64,000 nt of DNA from Blastomussa wellsi (GCA_947652115.1 OX393564.1:19149179-19213178); one strand, 5' to 3'; numbered from the stretch's first letter, positions 32,332 through 45,355 are shown. The notes: generated by a model not told the origin, from the sequence alone. A program made the numbers and translations.

Positions 32332-35300
32332 ATGACTGTTGGCGGTCACGGCCTCCTGCTCATAGTTCTTACATTGGCGTGTGCCGAGTCCTGTAAGCCG
32401 AACTCTCTACGCGATGGTAAGACTGAAAATGATGCTGTCACTTAATATATAGTACGCTGGGATGCTTCCTCTAAAAGGGCCACGATATACTTTCTAATTT
32501 ATTTTCAGTATGGTGTTTATAGATAAAAATGTCCTATGGTTTTGTCCTTGGATGTTCTTGTAAATTCTGAATTGCAGTGGAAGATCTTTGAGTCTTCGGA
32601 AAATCCTTCTCATGCAACATGGGCGCCTGAAACAGATCTTGTATCTTTGTAGTCTTTTGTTAAATTACCATTTTCAAATAAACTGTAGTGAAATTTTAAA
32701 TGTTGAAAAGTTCGAGACTGCACGTTACTCGTGGTTGACGTGCGAATTTCTGAAACTGACTTGGACGCTGTTATTTGACAGCTCAATATTAGTTAGTGTA
32801 ACAAAGGCGTGTTTCCATTCTGCAAAATGGAATTTTACCACAAATTTAAAGAAAGTCTGCCTTTTCATTCGTTGGTCATAGCATATCGTCAACGTGTTGA
32901 GAATTTTGGCTCATCCTCGGTGTATAAACCTGCCACATTCACAAGTGACGTAAAACAAAGAACGAGCAAGATAACATTAGAACCTCGAAACAATATAGAA
33001 CAGCAAAACAGAAATAGATCAGCAAAAACAAAGAAAAAAGTCATAGGTTTTTACACCGAGGTAAACCCAGAATTTTTAGTGGCGGGAGGAGGGGAGCAAA
33101 GTAAAAAAACAAACTTCATCTCTGGTGGACTAAACCGAAAACATTCAAACGACGTAATGGTCAACTGACCTGTCAAAAACAAATGTTATTCAGTCAAGAC
33201 AGTGAAGCAAGTATATTGGCAGCTTTTCCTGATTTTTACACTCTTTCAGGGAATGGATATAGCTAACGACCAATCACAGGCTTCACAAACGTACGGGCAA
33301 TTTTTCGCCAGGTTGGGGGGGGGGGGGGGGGGCGTGGCGTGGTGATGGGGGTTCAACCTTTTGCCAAGTTTCTTTTTTTGTTTTGCTGCCCAAAAAATCT
33401 GACCCGTATGCCTATGACGGGCTTCTGTTTTCTTTTCTTTTGATCGACAATTATGCTTAGGTATATTTTCTGGTAAACTCGCTATATATTGTGCCTTCAT
33501 TTTTTTAAAATCAATTAAAGAGGATTGACACATTCAGCATCCCAAACCTATGTACCTCCGGCTGGACCACATTGCATTTCATTCACTTCTTTTTCAAACA
33601 GGAATTGTTGAGACACTCGCGCAAAATGGGCTAACTCAAAGTTTTTCCCGTCTTATTGGAGAACATTAAAAAAGATAATTCTTCGTTAGATCCCCCCCTC
33701 TTCAGTTTAATGTTGTCTAAAAAAGTATCATTGAACATTCTTTGGGGGAACATTGTCTGGGGGGAGAGGGAGAATACGCAGATAGATGTAAAAGATTTTA
33801 GCTGAGTTATTTTAGCTGGTCCCAAACTCAACTCCTTCACTCGTTATGACCACTGAACTGGTTTCCTACCAGAGAAAACTATTAAAGTATGTAATGTTTG
33901 CTATCTGCTCCTTGCACGTAGAACCAAAAGCTTTATTTAGTTCGAAGAACAATTTTTTTTAACACTAGTGGCTTTGACTTACCCTCTTCTTCGGTATGAA
34001 TCATTTATTGTTTTATGATATTTTATATGTTTCTATTAGAGAAATAAAGCCCTTTTAATTTTTATTCTTTTGAAACTGACTGTAACGGATTAACTCATCT
34101 TCTCTAATAAAAACACCTTTCCTTGGTAGTATATAGATGCGAGAACGATATGGCAGGAATAACTTGTGAGAAGTACCCCGGAATAATCGAGATCTGCGAT
34201 GTGAAGTTTCTAAAGGAAAATGCAGGTTTTTGCGGCAATTCCATCCAAACGAAAAACCAGTGCTCAGCTTCAGAAAACGAAGAACAAAATCTGAAATCCG
34301 AACTAGGAAAATATTGCGACGGCAAAAGAATTTGTAACATCCACTTGGCACATGGACTTTACCGAGGCATTCAACTTCCCTGCCGTGGCCTGGACATCAA
34401 GATACGCATGGTGATCATCTATGATTGCATTTACTGTAAGTTTATATGTGATCTTTTGCATACAGCATTGTCTATGATAAAAAAAAATGACCGTGAATAA
34501 AATGCTTACCAAAATTGAAAGAACGTGATGAAATTTGAAAGACTGTCAGTTGCAAAGTGGAAAAAATTAATCGATTTGTTCACTAGATTTGCCATCAATC
34601 TCATTTCCACAACTCTAGATGATGAAGCTTGCCATCCAACAACATTTTCTATTGCATATCTTTTTACTGATTTTAGATATTTGAAACGGGCATAAAAAAT
34701 TTAAACTTAGACATATGTCACTGGTCTGAGAATTGCCAAGCGCATCAAAGGTAGGAAAGTGTGCCGGGCCTAATAGGAAATAATTTGAATACTGTGCCCA
34801 AGAATTGTTAGACATCTCGTCCATGAATCTCTTACGACGCACCGTTAAGAAATACAAATCATTGTAATTTTGTAAAAAGACACTGAAAACTGTAAAATAG
34901 CGTGCGATTGACGAGGCTAGTTTTAGAGAAATATATTTTGAAGTGTCTTTTTACGTGCAAGTTTACGGTGATTATTTTATTTCTGAACGGTGTGCCGAAC
35001 GAAATTCTTAGACGAGATGTCTTACAACTCTTTTTTACATTCTTTAATTTCTGTCTTTAATATTTCTCAACTTAGATACTTTATCCAAGGCAAACATATT
35101 TTCATAGAGCGAGTTTCAGCTGCGTCTCGAAAAGCAAAAAACAATTTAAAATTACCTTAGCCAATCACAAAGAACCCAGACAATCCACTGATCCATCCAG
35201 TTACAACTCAAATAAATCAACCTTTTTCATTCCGCATGCGGACTGGGCACTGCTGCTATGCGTTAACTAATAGCCAACTATTATGTACCAGAGCTGTCAC

Positions 35301-35888
35301 CTTTCCTATTACAAGGTGGCGGAAAAATATCTCCAGTGCCCAATCCTCGCGCGGCCGACACAAAGTGCGAGAGTCACGATTTGTTTTGGTTTTACTTCTG
35401 TTTAGTTGAAAAAGGGGCGCGAGATTTATAACCAATCACTGAGCGAAGTAATGCAAAACCAAAGCAATTCCCTAATTACTTTCGACATTCAATTGAAAAT
35501 CGCTCTAACTTCAAAGCTCACTTTTTTATACGAAATTTCAGCCCCAGTTATTCCCACGTCCACTCACGCATCAACAGAACAACCCACAACTGAAAGCCCA
35601 TCTACCACTTTGGCAACATTGCCCAGTTTACGATCAACCATTGCCCTGGTCGAAACGTCCACACGTGCTAGCGAGAGGAACATTACTAGTGAGATTGCTG
35701 CATCTGTAACACCAACGACGTCTTTGCAAAGTGCAAGGAATTGGACACGGCGGCGACCAGTAACCTGTAACCTGTCTACTCTTAATTGGTTTGAAGATGA
35801 TCTAGTTGACAGCAAAGCCCCAACTTTTCTCAGCTCATTTTCGCCTGTAATCAGTTTCATGTGGCTTATGATTATAGTGAAATATTAA
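32332..35888 (+). CDS. SUEL/Gal-lectin-domain surface protein 2 (three exons, 245 aa)
   Basis: Exons are 32332-32416 (MTVGGHGLLLIVLTLACAES, signal peptide), 34130-34435 and 35542-35888. Both introns are phase 1 (GTAAGA, GTAAGT donors; GGTAG and TTTCAG acceptors) and the joined frame ends at TAA. Exon 2 (306 nt) is one SUEL-type domain with nine cysteines: VYRCENDMAGITC at the start, KYCDGKRICNI in the middle, VIIYDC at the end. The GDPC and YGR motifs are missing. Exon 3 is Thr/Ser/Pro-rich, mucin-like, and ends FLSSFSPVISFMWLMIIVKY, a hydrophobic tail suggesting a GPI signal. Gene order, exon lengths and phases match proteins 1 and 3, so this is a tandem paralogue. Confidence 0.75.
33315..33332. 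repeat. Poly-G tract
   Basis: Eighteen consecutive G in intron 1 of lectin gene 2; assembly length may be unreliable here. Confidence 0.9.
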
Positions 35889-36178
35889 GAAAGGAATGTT
35901 AATCAAACTTTTCAACTTTACGCATGCATTTTACAGTATTAGAGGATAATGTCATTATTCAAAAAGAACAAATAAAAATAGAAATAAAGTTGAAAATCCG
36001 AACAGAACTATACTATGCTATATACGATATACTTTTTTAACTCGTTGGTCAACAAAAAAGTGGACCTCCGAGAGAGGGGTGGGGGTGCGAACGGACCCAT
36101 CGCACGCCCCATCCCACTCCCCCCTACTGGCTTGATAACTAAGTGTAGAAATTCTAATGCAGGTTGAGGGTTTCAGAC

Positions 36179-36908
36179 CAGGGTCGTAGCCAGGGGAGGG
36201 TTCCAGGGGTTTCGGAACCCCCCCTCTCACGCCAAGGAACAGCCCAGACACCATCTGATTACTATAAGAGGGATGTTGCTATTCCCCTTCTAAGACCATC
36301 TACAATCAGAGATGAAAACATACTTCCATCCTGCTACTGATGCTGTCTTGACCAGCCTCTTTAATCTTCTTCCTGAGCTGGTAGCCGCCGGAGACAGAAA
36401 TCCTGACATTGAAGCAGCGCTGGAGTTTTATGAGCACGACTTTCCTTCTTCTTATGTGGTTGATGTTGAGCTCCTGCGATGGAAGAGAGAGTGGTGCAGC
36501 ACTGAGGATGCCGACCTTCCCACCAGTGCAGTTCAGACACTCGCAGCATGCGATCGAGAGTTCTTTCCTAACATCCACACCTTGATCCGCATTTTGTGCA
36601 TGTTACCGATAACGTCAGCTGAATGTGAGCGCTCATTCAGTACACTGAGAAGGTTAAAAACATACCTAAGGTCGACCATGTCAAGCGAGCGAGAGTCTGG
36701 GCTGGCGTTGATGAACATGAATTACAACCGAGACATAAATATCGAGGAAGTGATAAACACGTTCGCTCAACGGCAACCAAGGCGTCTTCTGTTTGTGTAG
36801 CGTGAACGCCAAAATCTTGTACGTACGTAATCTAAGGATTTTAGACCAACCGTTTTCGTTGGAACCAATTTGGAACTCCCCCTCCTAGAAATCGTGGATA
36901 CGCCCCTG
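36179..36908 (+). mobile_element. Internally deleted hAT element with TIRs and 5-bp target duplication
   Basis: The left end CAGGGTCGTAGCCAGGGG and the inverted right end CAGGGGCGTATCCACGA are terminal inverted repeats. They are flanked by CAGAC at 36174-36178 and 36909-36913. The 730-bp interior retains only the 3' part of a hAT transposase. hAT elements usually make 8-bp duplications; a 5-bp one is seen in some subgroups. Confidence 0.75.
36260..36800 (+). pseudogene. hAT transposase C-terminal fragment
   Basis: The first part reads YYKRDVAIPLL; then one extra base shifts the frame to DHLQSEM and the ORF runs 36312-36800 to a stop. The second part carries the hAT dimerisation region: ITSAECERSFSTLRRLKTYL, then STMSSERESGLALM and a short basic tail. 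This matches the 52-kDa-repressor/ZMYM-like branch of hAT transposases. The catalytic N-terminal two thirds is missing, so the copy is inactive. Confidence 0.8.
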
Positions 36909-36913
36909 CAGAC

Positions 36914-37888
36914 CAAAGAAAAATCTTCTTGTGCTGATTACTTAACCGAATTAAAGCAGTCTCTAAGAAAGTATTGGTTTTAATCGGGGTTTACTCATAG
37001 CCAAATGCGTTGTACCACGATTAAAGGTTTTGGATCATCCGTCAAATAAGTCAAACTCCAAAATCCAACACCACGTCCCGTTAACCTTGCATCTAAATTT
37101 TGTTTTACCTCGGCGTAAGATCTCGAGAAAGTTTTGCGAGGGTGAGCCCAAAGATTGAGTTTCAATGAAAGACTTTTGAAACAAACAGTTTCAAACTATT
37201 TTTCAAGCTGAGTAACTGAGTGGATAAAAATATTTAATTATTTTAAAATACCTATTTAATTCCCTGTAAATGTTTCAAATATTTTGATGTTTGTAAGTGG
37301 TTGTTTGGCGGCAACTGAGTTCACGCAGTGTAGCTAATGGCCGTGTGGGCTTTTGCATGCTATAATTGTTTCTAGCTGCATGAAGTGGCGACAGAGCCAT
37401 GCAAACCTAATTTCAAACAGCAATCGGTACGTAAATCGAACTAAATCCACTATTCCTAACTAAATGCTTGGCACAATAAGTAAATAACCAAGTACGTACT
37501 GATGTAACTACACGGTTTATTTGCAGCGTATCCACATGTTTGCTCTTCATTTAGTGCTATCTACTAACTATTCGATTTAATATAAATAAACTATTATCCT
37601 CATAATAAAACGTTTAGATACTTAATTACACCCATTTTGAAATCACTAGCTAGTGATCCTTGCAATCTGATCGGCTTTCAACAGTGCGATTTATTCACAA
37701 ATCGCACTATTTTTTGCTCTTAATCGCATCCTTTGTTAGCCAATCAAAATGAAAATGAAGTATTAATAACCAATCAAATTTCATGACTAACCTGCACAAC
37801 CAATCAAATTCCAGAATAATATAGGACAAAAAATCATTTTGGAGGAAATTTTGTAATTTCGGTTTTTACAATCTCCTCCTTTTCTCCT
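36914..37888. other. Non-coding
   Basis: No gene or recognisable repeat; AT-rich. Confidence 0.4.
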
Positions 37889-37891
37889 CCA

Positions 37892-38101
37892 GACTATTTA
37901 TGTTCCAAATTTAAAAGGCGAGAAACTGCGTATAACCTAAGAGACTCTGAGAATAAGCTTAATGTTCCATTGCCGCGCACAAACTATTATAAGAATAGCT
38001 TTAGCTATAGTGGCGCCACCCTTTGGAACAGTCTTCCTCGGGACACAAGACAAGCAGAGTCCCTTGGGTTATTTAAGCATTTAATTAAAAAAGTACGTTG
38101 A
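37892..38101 (+). pseudogene. LINE reverse transcriptase C-terminus
   Basis: No start codon. The frame reads ...LPRTNYYKNSFSYSGATLWN then SLPRDTRQAESLGLFKHLIK and stops at TGA. The YYKxSFxYxGAxLWNSLP...F pattern is the well-known C-terminal signature of non-LTR retrotransposon ORF2 in many animals. Catalytic domains are absent. Confidence 0.8.
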
Positions 38102-38256
38102 GGCACGGCATTCGTGGAAAGCAGCTTTAGTTAGGTTAGGTTTTAAGCTTAGTTTCTTATAATAGTATTTTACCCATTTAATGCATGTTGATACTGATAT
38201 ATTTTAAATGTTTTTATTATTTATAGCTGATGAATTGTCCGTGGGTAAATAAAGAT

Positions 38257-38295
38257 TATCTATCTACCTATCTATCTATCTATCTATCTATCTAT
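38257..38295. repeat. (TATC)n microsatellite
   Basis: About nine TATC units, one interrupted by TACC, forming the LINE tail. Confidence 0.9.
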
Positions 38296-38460
38296 AAAAA
38301 TGAATGAATTCAACTAGTTACAGTTTTTAATTTACATATTGGCGTTTCCGGTTCCTATTTTTTAAAAGCCGGGTTTCCTGAAGTGGAAAAATAAATAAGC
38401 AGTATTGTCAAAAAGCTTTGATTTCAAACTGGGTGTAATAAAGTTGCAAATGAGCTTCGT

Positions 38461-38571
38461 GTCGTGCAATTTTGGTCTGAAATCATTCTTGTGATTTCAA
38501 ATCGAACGAGCGCTGCCCGCTCGTTCGATTTTGAAATCACGCGTATGATTTCAGACGAAATTGCACTCGAC
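38461..38571. repeat. Foldback with ~52-bp arms
   Basis: The left arm from GTCGTGCAATTT and the right arm ending AAATTGCACTCGAC are complementary at about 85%, around a 5-base centre (CGCTGCCCGCTCG region). It could form a long hairpin; probably a foldback/MITE unit. Confidence 0.75.
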
Positions 38572-38884
38572 TTAGTTCAATTGCCATTATATATCATTTA
38601 CAATATAAAGTACAGATACTGCTAAATTGAAAGTACCTTTCCACTGTTGGCACTAAACGCTAACTAAAGGTAGTTGGGACTCATAAAAATTACAACGGTA
38701 GAAATTAAGAGTTGCCCTAAGAACATAATTCTATATGTAAAAACATTTTGCTTTTAATTTGGATAAGTTTACCAAAGGGAAATTGAGCACTGACCTAAAT
38801 TCGACAACACGGAAACTTTATTTATATGTCTAGTTAAATTAATTGTCCATAAACATCAAATGTGATAGTTGTTCTTTATCTATA

Positions 38885-39076
38885 CAGTCGAAGCTCTCGT
38901 AAGCGGACACCCTCGGGACGCGAAAAAAGTGTCCGTAACTAGAGCTGGCCGCTTACGAGAATGGTTCTAGTACGCGGCCACTAGAGGTGTAGGGGATAGA
39001 TGGCCGCTTACGGGAATGTCCGGCCGTAAGTAGAACCGTCCGCTTACGAGAATGTCCGTTAAGACAGCTTGGACTG
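38885..39076. mobile_element. Tc1/mariner-type MITE
   Basis: The left end CAGTCGAAGCT and the inverted right end CAGTCCAAGCT, flanked by TA on both sides (38883-38884, 39077-39078). The 192-bp interior is made of GTAAGCGGACA / GTGTCCG-type repeats, a widespread animal MITE pattern. No ORF. Confidence 0.75.
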
Positions 39077-39079
39077 TAT

Positions 39080-41307
39080 ATGTTTGCAGTTTCGAGGTAC
39101 TCCGACTACTAAAGGCAGTAAAGTCTTTTATCAGCCAAAGCTGGCAAAACTATTGGGAAACGCTTCATAGGGAAGAACATAGAACTAGAAAGCTGTTTGT
39201 CTCCTCAAATTTGCCTACAAATCGACCTTCTATCACAATGCATAATTACCGATTATTCAGTCTTTATCTAAAGGTCAAAACAACAAATTATTCACTTTTT
39301 CGGATTAATAGCTTAAGTATTGGCAGGTGGATATATAAACTTACGATTTCACAATATTAACTGTCAAGAACATAAGCCTTGTTAAGCACCGTTTGCACAC
39401 GAAACAATTTTAAATTGGGGACGTTTTACCATAGGAATTTTAAAAATGTACTAGCGGTGTTGCAATCGGGGTTTCAGTGACAAAAAAAAATAAAAAAAGG
39501 GTTTAAAAAGTATTTGTGCTTAAATTACATTACACGTACCGAGTTAAAACTTTGTCTTATATGTTTTAGATAAGAACCACTGTGAATTCGAAGTGGTTGT
39601 TATCTAAAACTTATAAGAAATGAAAGGCTTGAACTCGGTAGCTTCTTAGATGAGTTTTGCTACCTCAATTAATGTTAGTTTCTTTGAAGTATTTGCAAGT
39701 CAAGTTTCTTTGATGTTATTTGCTACCTTAACTAAAGAAACAGACATGTACATGGTTGATTAAAATAAATTAGCCATTCGATGACTTAAAGGAGCTACTT
39801 CATGGACAACTCATCTTGAAAACACTGGCAAGTTTTTTCAAGTTTGTCGTTTGTAACCAGTCTATATTTTTGTAATTCGAAGCAAGCCTTGTATAATTTC
39901 GGGATTTTATTACTCCGTTGGTGCTTTTCGGCGTTAGAAAACTCTTACTTTTGGATTTCCTTCAATTTGAAAGTAAATGAGAAAACGACTATAAATATCG
40001 TGATACTGCTCCTTTAATTAATAGAAGCTGCATGATAATTATAAGAATTCCTTTGAAAGACTATCGTAATGACCAAAAATAGTGATAAACTCCGTGATAG
40101 TAACCCTTTAATGAGAGTCCCTTCAATAGAGGTGTAACATAGAGTTCTTTATTAACCACACAAGGACGCCGTTTAAATTGCGCCCACTAAGATAACGCCA
40201 TATTGAAGCTATGCGGTAGACATCAAAACAACACGTTAATTCAACTTAACGTCAACAAAGCAACATCAGCGCCCATCAGCTTCAGCGTTTCTCAAGAATC
40301 ATATTTGTAATTGTACCCGACCTTGTCTAATGTCACTCCAACAGATAAGAAATCTAAATAAATGCAACAAGCGCATTAACAATAATTCTCAACCGGAGGC
40401 ATGTAATCCAGTTAGCACAAATCTATAGAATTGGATAAAACTGAAGACGTGTTGTTGTGGAAAAAGTCAATCCCTTTGACATCTAATTAAACCCTGTGTC
40501 TTCATGTGTACTTCTAGGCACGAGTTCGCCAATACAAACAGGTGTCTATAAATTGCACTTCGTCAAGTCAAAATTGTGAATTTCCTCTTGACTGCTTGTT
40601 TTGACAGGGAATCGATGTAAGTATTGGCCTGACCTTGGTAAACTTTAAAAAAGAGGTAGAGGTAGTAATGAATATATAAATGCAAAACAAATATTAACAT
40701 AATGAGAACCCCAGTGTTTGTACAAAAATATGGCTCATCTTGTATCGACGCTTAAAATTAACTTATGTTTAACATTCCAGAAATTTCAGATTATCATCTA
40801 GAATTAAAGTTAGAATTCACGATGTTTGTCAGCTACAATTTCTTTAATATTGTCTTGGTGTTCCCACGACAGCTCATTAAATAGAGAGCACTCATGACGC
40901 AAATAAAAAAAACAAACAAAAAAATACTGCTTTGAGTAAGTTCGACAGGTAGAAACGATCACTAAATTGAAATCTTTGAATTAATTTCGCAATAATACTT
41001 TTAGCAAAAAATAATAAATTTCTTTGTCTGCTGTGACAAAAAAACTCTAAATTGTTGATGCAATTTGAAGATTTCCACCGGTTTTGATATATAATTCATT
41101 AAGGTGTTAATTGATTTTCACAACTGGCCGGAAAAAACGCATAAAGGTGCTAATAAGAGCAATAATGTTGCTTTCGATTCATTCCCGTCGGTGTTCTGTC
41201 AGCTCGGCTTCCTTAGAACAAATTTAAACACAATGCAGACAAAATTTGACTTGTATAAGTTTATGGTCCACAGAAAGACTTCGTCCGATAATCACTGTCA
41301 AGAAATT
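39080..41307. other. Intergenic upstream of lectin gene 3
   Basis: AT-rich; no gene recognised. The promoter of lectin gene 3 should lie near the right end, but no convincing core element was found. Confidence 0.4.
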
Positions 41308-44300
41308 ATGTTGGATGGGCGGCGCTGGATTTTCTTGATAACCGTTGCGCTTACCGTCACCGGAATTCGTGCGCAAAGAGCAGGTATGTTCACTGTTGTG
41401 AAACCTAAAGAGACACCAAAGCAACGGCCATACTGTTTATGGTCTCTAACGATAAAAATTTATAAAAGTGCTTATAATTGCGTGTTATCTGTAAAGCCTT
41501 GGAATGTTTTTTAGAAAGACTTCTTTACGTTAGATAAGCAAATGTAAATATTTACACCAAGCCATTTAGAAGAAGGAAGTTGTATTGGATTTTGCTGCTG
41601 AAAATTTGCAGCTTCACGTTTTGGATCGTTATTTGATCAAAGAAAATTCCGTTTCAGCGTTGACAGACGTGGCCATAACAAGTTTTCCTTTTAAGGAAAA
41701 TGTATTTTCCAACAGATTCACACATTTTCTTTCAAATTCTTTCCCTTTCATTGTCAGTATCATTGTTTTAACTTCGACGATGAAGGCGCTTGATAGTAAT
41801 TCATGCGTCCTCATGATGCTTCATAAAAAGCCTTGCTTTTAATCATGCCGATGAACTATTACAACAACTAAATGACCTTCCAAGGCTGTATAATTTGATT
41901 CGAATTTCCTATCCGCCATAAAAAAATTATCAAAAAGTGACGTTTGGACTCTTTTCTCTTTTTGTTGACAAAAATAGGTAGGCAATTGTTCAATACACTT
42001 TTTCAGCAGAGGAAAGGGTAAACCCGCGCTTGAATTTTATACAGACTAAATCACAACAAAACGAGAATTATTAATTTCTGATGGCACAGGAAAGTTTCTT
42101 TTAGGTTAATGTTAGTTCAAATCTTCCCGGCCCCAAAATATTGTTTGTGCACGAATTCATAATTATATAATTATGAAAAAGATAAAAACATTTTTGTTTC
42201 AATATTTAGAAAAAGCGTTATTGCAGACAGTGTGTTTGTCAAACAGTAATCTAATTTAGCCTTTAAGGTTAACGCTGTGTACCACAAGGACAATTAAGTC
42301 CATTGTTTTTAAAAATTTTGGAAGAGCAAGATCCTCTGGTGGCTGCTGAGTAGAAAATCCTTTTAAAAATATTTCTGTACCTGTTCTAGGAAAAAGTGGG
42401 ATGGCTTGCGGAATGAGGGATACTGAACTAATTGAGAAAATTGTCAAATATTTATCTACTAATACTATTACTATTATTGTTCTTCCTATTATTATTAGAG
42501 TACTTCCTTTGTCCTCAAACCCCGCAGTTTTTGAACTTCCCTCACAAGATCTTGGTACTTTTCAACTTGTGATGAAATTATTATTATTTTTGTTATTATT
42601 TTTATTAATAATAAAACTTTATTCAATTATTCACAATACTATTTACAATCTTAAAATAAACGGCAGAAAAAGTGGAAATAAAAGTATGAATTTACAATAA
42701 AAAACATGTAATAATAGATAAAAGTCCTCTCTGTCTCTATTATTATTATCACCATTATTATCGTACAGCATCCAATAACGTGTTTGTTGTTTCATTTTAC
42801 CTCTGCTTAAGAAGCTTGCTGTAGTGTATCGATGCCATGTTCGTGACTAAGGGACACTGTCATGAGTATAACTTCAGAAATTTAACAGCCCCAAAACTTG
42901 CTTACACCATTGGAAACCTTCAAACAGTGGTCAAGTTTTGTTAAAATTACTATGCCACTGCAAAATATCGTTTGTAGTTATTATCTGATAATGCAGAAGC
43001 TCTCAAATAAAACAATAAAAACAATTTCAGTGTTAACCGTAAAATTGTGGAAGAAAAAGCTAACACGTTGTTTCGTGACTAATCGAACCATTCCGGTAAT
43101 TAATCTTGCGTTTTGCGGTTGAGTCTTGCAGTTTCATCTTGTATCCTATTGGTCGAAAACAATAAACATTCCAGAAATGATTTTAGGTGTTCACGGTTTT
43201 CTGGGTCCCGCTGTAACTGAAAAAGCCGAAAAATGCCCGCGACAGTGTCCCTTTAATCAACTTACCAAAATAATGATCACTTACACATTTTACAATTGGT
43301 GAAAAAAGATCAATAATACAGTAAAAACGCCCGGATAAAATATGGCTTCAAAAAGTGGGTATATTAAAGGCACAAATCTGTCTGTCTGAATAGACGTAAA
43401 ATTATTTCTAATAATGCCTTATTCCAAATTTTACAGGAGAAAAGGAGAAATATGATTTTGTGGCAGCAAAAATGGACAGGATGATCACTTTTAAATTTCC
43501 CTCGCGTTGCCATTTTGGATATTATGACTTGTATTGATTGCCGCTATTGTTACAAAGCAGAGCATGTTTTGTGTGAAACAATTGGGCAACCATCACAAAT
43601 CATCAAATCCAAGATGCAGGCCACATCTCCATTTTTTTGTTGCTATTTAGACAAATGAAAATCGGAGAAAATTTATTGATGAACTATAATATGTGATATT
43701 TCTCCCCTATCCCAGGGAGATTTGAAATTTAGGCACTATTTCATACCAGTCGACGTCAACTTGTCGGGAGGGTGGAGGTTCCCTTTAGAACATTGTCTGG
43801 TGTTAAACACAGTATATGAAAATGCTATATACAAATTGAAAGTGTTTTTCCAGATCCAAGACTGATCCGCTCTAAGTATGTGTGCGAGTTTGACATCATG
43901 CATTTGGTCTGTAACACACCCACTGTCCTTGAGATTCAGGCGGCAGACTTCGGCGGGTCAGCGGCCATCATCTGTGGAAACAACGAACAATCACATCACC
44001 TATGCAAACTGATGGATAAAACGGAAACTGTCAAGACGCGGTGTGATGACAAATCACAGTGTTACATTTCAGCTCTACGCTCCATATTTGGGGAACCTTG
44101 CCTGGGATCAAACAATCAAGCACATACCTCCCTTTATCTTAACGTCATTTACGCTTGTGGTAAGTTGACTTTGCCAGAGAGAGCTTGAGTAGGATTCTTA
44201 ATCATCAGTAGTGTAATTAAATTATGCAAGGCCCGAACTTATTACTCAGTCCTAAACAACCAATCATTGTAAGCTTTTCATTCCAAATGTTTATTTGTGA

Positions 44301-45022
44301 CGATCGTTTTGAGTTTCCCATATTTCTTTTCGGCTCACCTTTTAAGGGAGGTTGTACTGCAAACAAAAATATCGGGCGATTTTTTTAAAAAATATTTATA
44401 TCTTTGCTGTTTATCCTTTTTGTTTAGGAACAATCTGCATCTATATTTTGATCACTGTCTACTGATTTCAGAAAGGGCTAACGGACAATACAAAGACACC
44501 GGATCCTGGTTGGATCTGATCATTAAATATAACTCATTAAAAGAACTGAATACAGAAAGGCTGACCGTACAGTTGGGATTAACTAATATAATTTCCAATA
44601 TTTCGTCGGGCACGGCCCGACTTCTTCAGGGAATTGCATCCTCAAAATAACACCATTTGCTCTTATTTTCTAACTTCCCCTTAGTACAACCAAGTAACAT
44701 TGGGATATCTTCGGAAGTAACACCCACACAACAATCAACAACATCAAGTGTTTCCATAGCTTTAGCAAACGGCACTAAGGACACTAGCAACACCAATTCA
44801 CTGATGAACTTTACCACTACAGCCAACACCACACAGCCAACCACAAACGAACCGACCAAGAAAACTGAAGAAGAAGGTCCTAGGACACAGCAGGTGATAC
44901 CGGTGTTCGATCCAGCTAAAAGTGTTGATCTGGAAGTAATTTCCGGTACAGCCAGCCTGATAAGGTATTCTGTAGTGGGATTTGTTATCTGGGTTTACGT
45001 CATCGGCGTGATATCAGGCTAG
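41308..45022 (+). CDS. SUEL/Gal-lectin-domain surface protein 3 (three exons, 239 aa)
   Basis: Exons are 41308-41383, 43854-44159 and 44685-45022, with phase-1 introns (GTATGT, GTAAGT donors; TTTCCAG and CCTTAG acceptors) and a joined frame ending at TAG. Exon 1 encodes MLDGRRWIFLITVALTVTGI, a signal peptide; an in-frame upstream ATG (MVHRKTSSDN) would add a hydrophilic leader and is less likely. Exon 2 has eight cysteines: SKYVCEFD, LVCN, KTRCDDKSQCYISA, FGEPCLGSN and YLNVIYAC. FGEPC is closest to the family's FGDPC motif of the three paralogues. Exon 3 is Thr/Ser-rich and ends LIRYSVVGFVIWVYVIGVIS, a hydrophobic tail (GPI signal or membrane span). Confidence 0.75.
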
Positions 45023-45047
45023 CTTGTTTGAGAGCAAGTATTTAATA

Positions 45048-45318
45048 GCCTGCGTCGCAGACGTTCTCTTACTCCGGTTGTTCTGGACATCCAACAGACT
45101 CAACGAATTAACGGAAGTGCCTTTCGAATTCCGGTGTGAATTGCCAGGAATTTCTTCAGCCAATCGGAGCAAATCCTAGCTCATTAAACAATGGCTTTTC
45201 TTAACAGACCAATCATGGTCTGTACGTACTCAAATCCTGGTACACAAGAACAAGGATTTCGACATTGGTTCACAGACGTAAATAACCGGGATTAAAAAAT
45301 TATGTCTGCGACGCAGGC
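45048..45318. mobile_element. MITE with TA flanks
   Basis: Ends GCCTGCGTCGCAGACGT and, inverted, GCCTGCGTCGCAGACAT, with TA on both sides. 271 bp, no ORF. It sits just after the stop codon of lectin gene 3, so it may lie in that gene's 3' UTR. Confidence 0.75.
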
Positions 45319-45355
45319 TAGGATTTAACCGAAACTTTTGTTCCACAAGACTACG

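Larger units (their letters stand above)
37892..38295 (+). mobile_element. 5'-truncated LINE 3' end
   Basis: The last about 66 codons of a CR1/jockey-like reverse transcriptase ORF are followed by about 150 bases of 3' UTR and a (TATC)n tail (38257-38295). 5' truncation with a microsatellite tail is the usual product of target-primed reverse transcription. Confidence 0.8.

Noticed and set aside
32588..33168. Open frames in intron 1 of lectin gene 2
   Set aside because: No domain, and they fall between two exons with matching phase-1 junctions.
44297..44650. 117-residue open frame in lectin gene 3
   Set aside because: It lies wholly inside intron 2, between well-defined exons, and has no domain.
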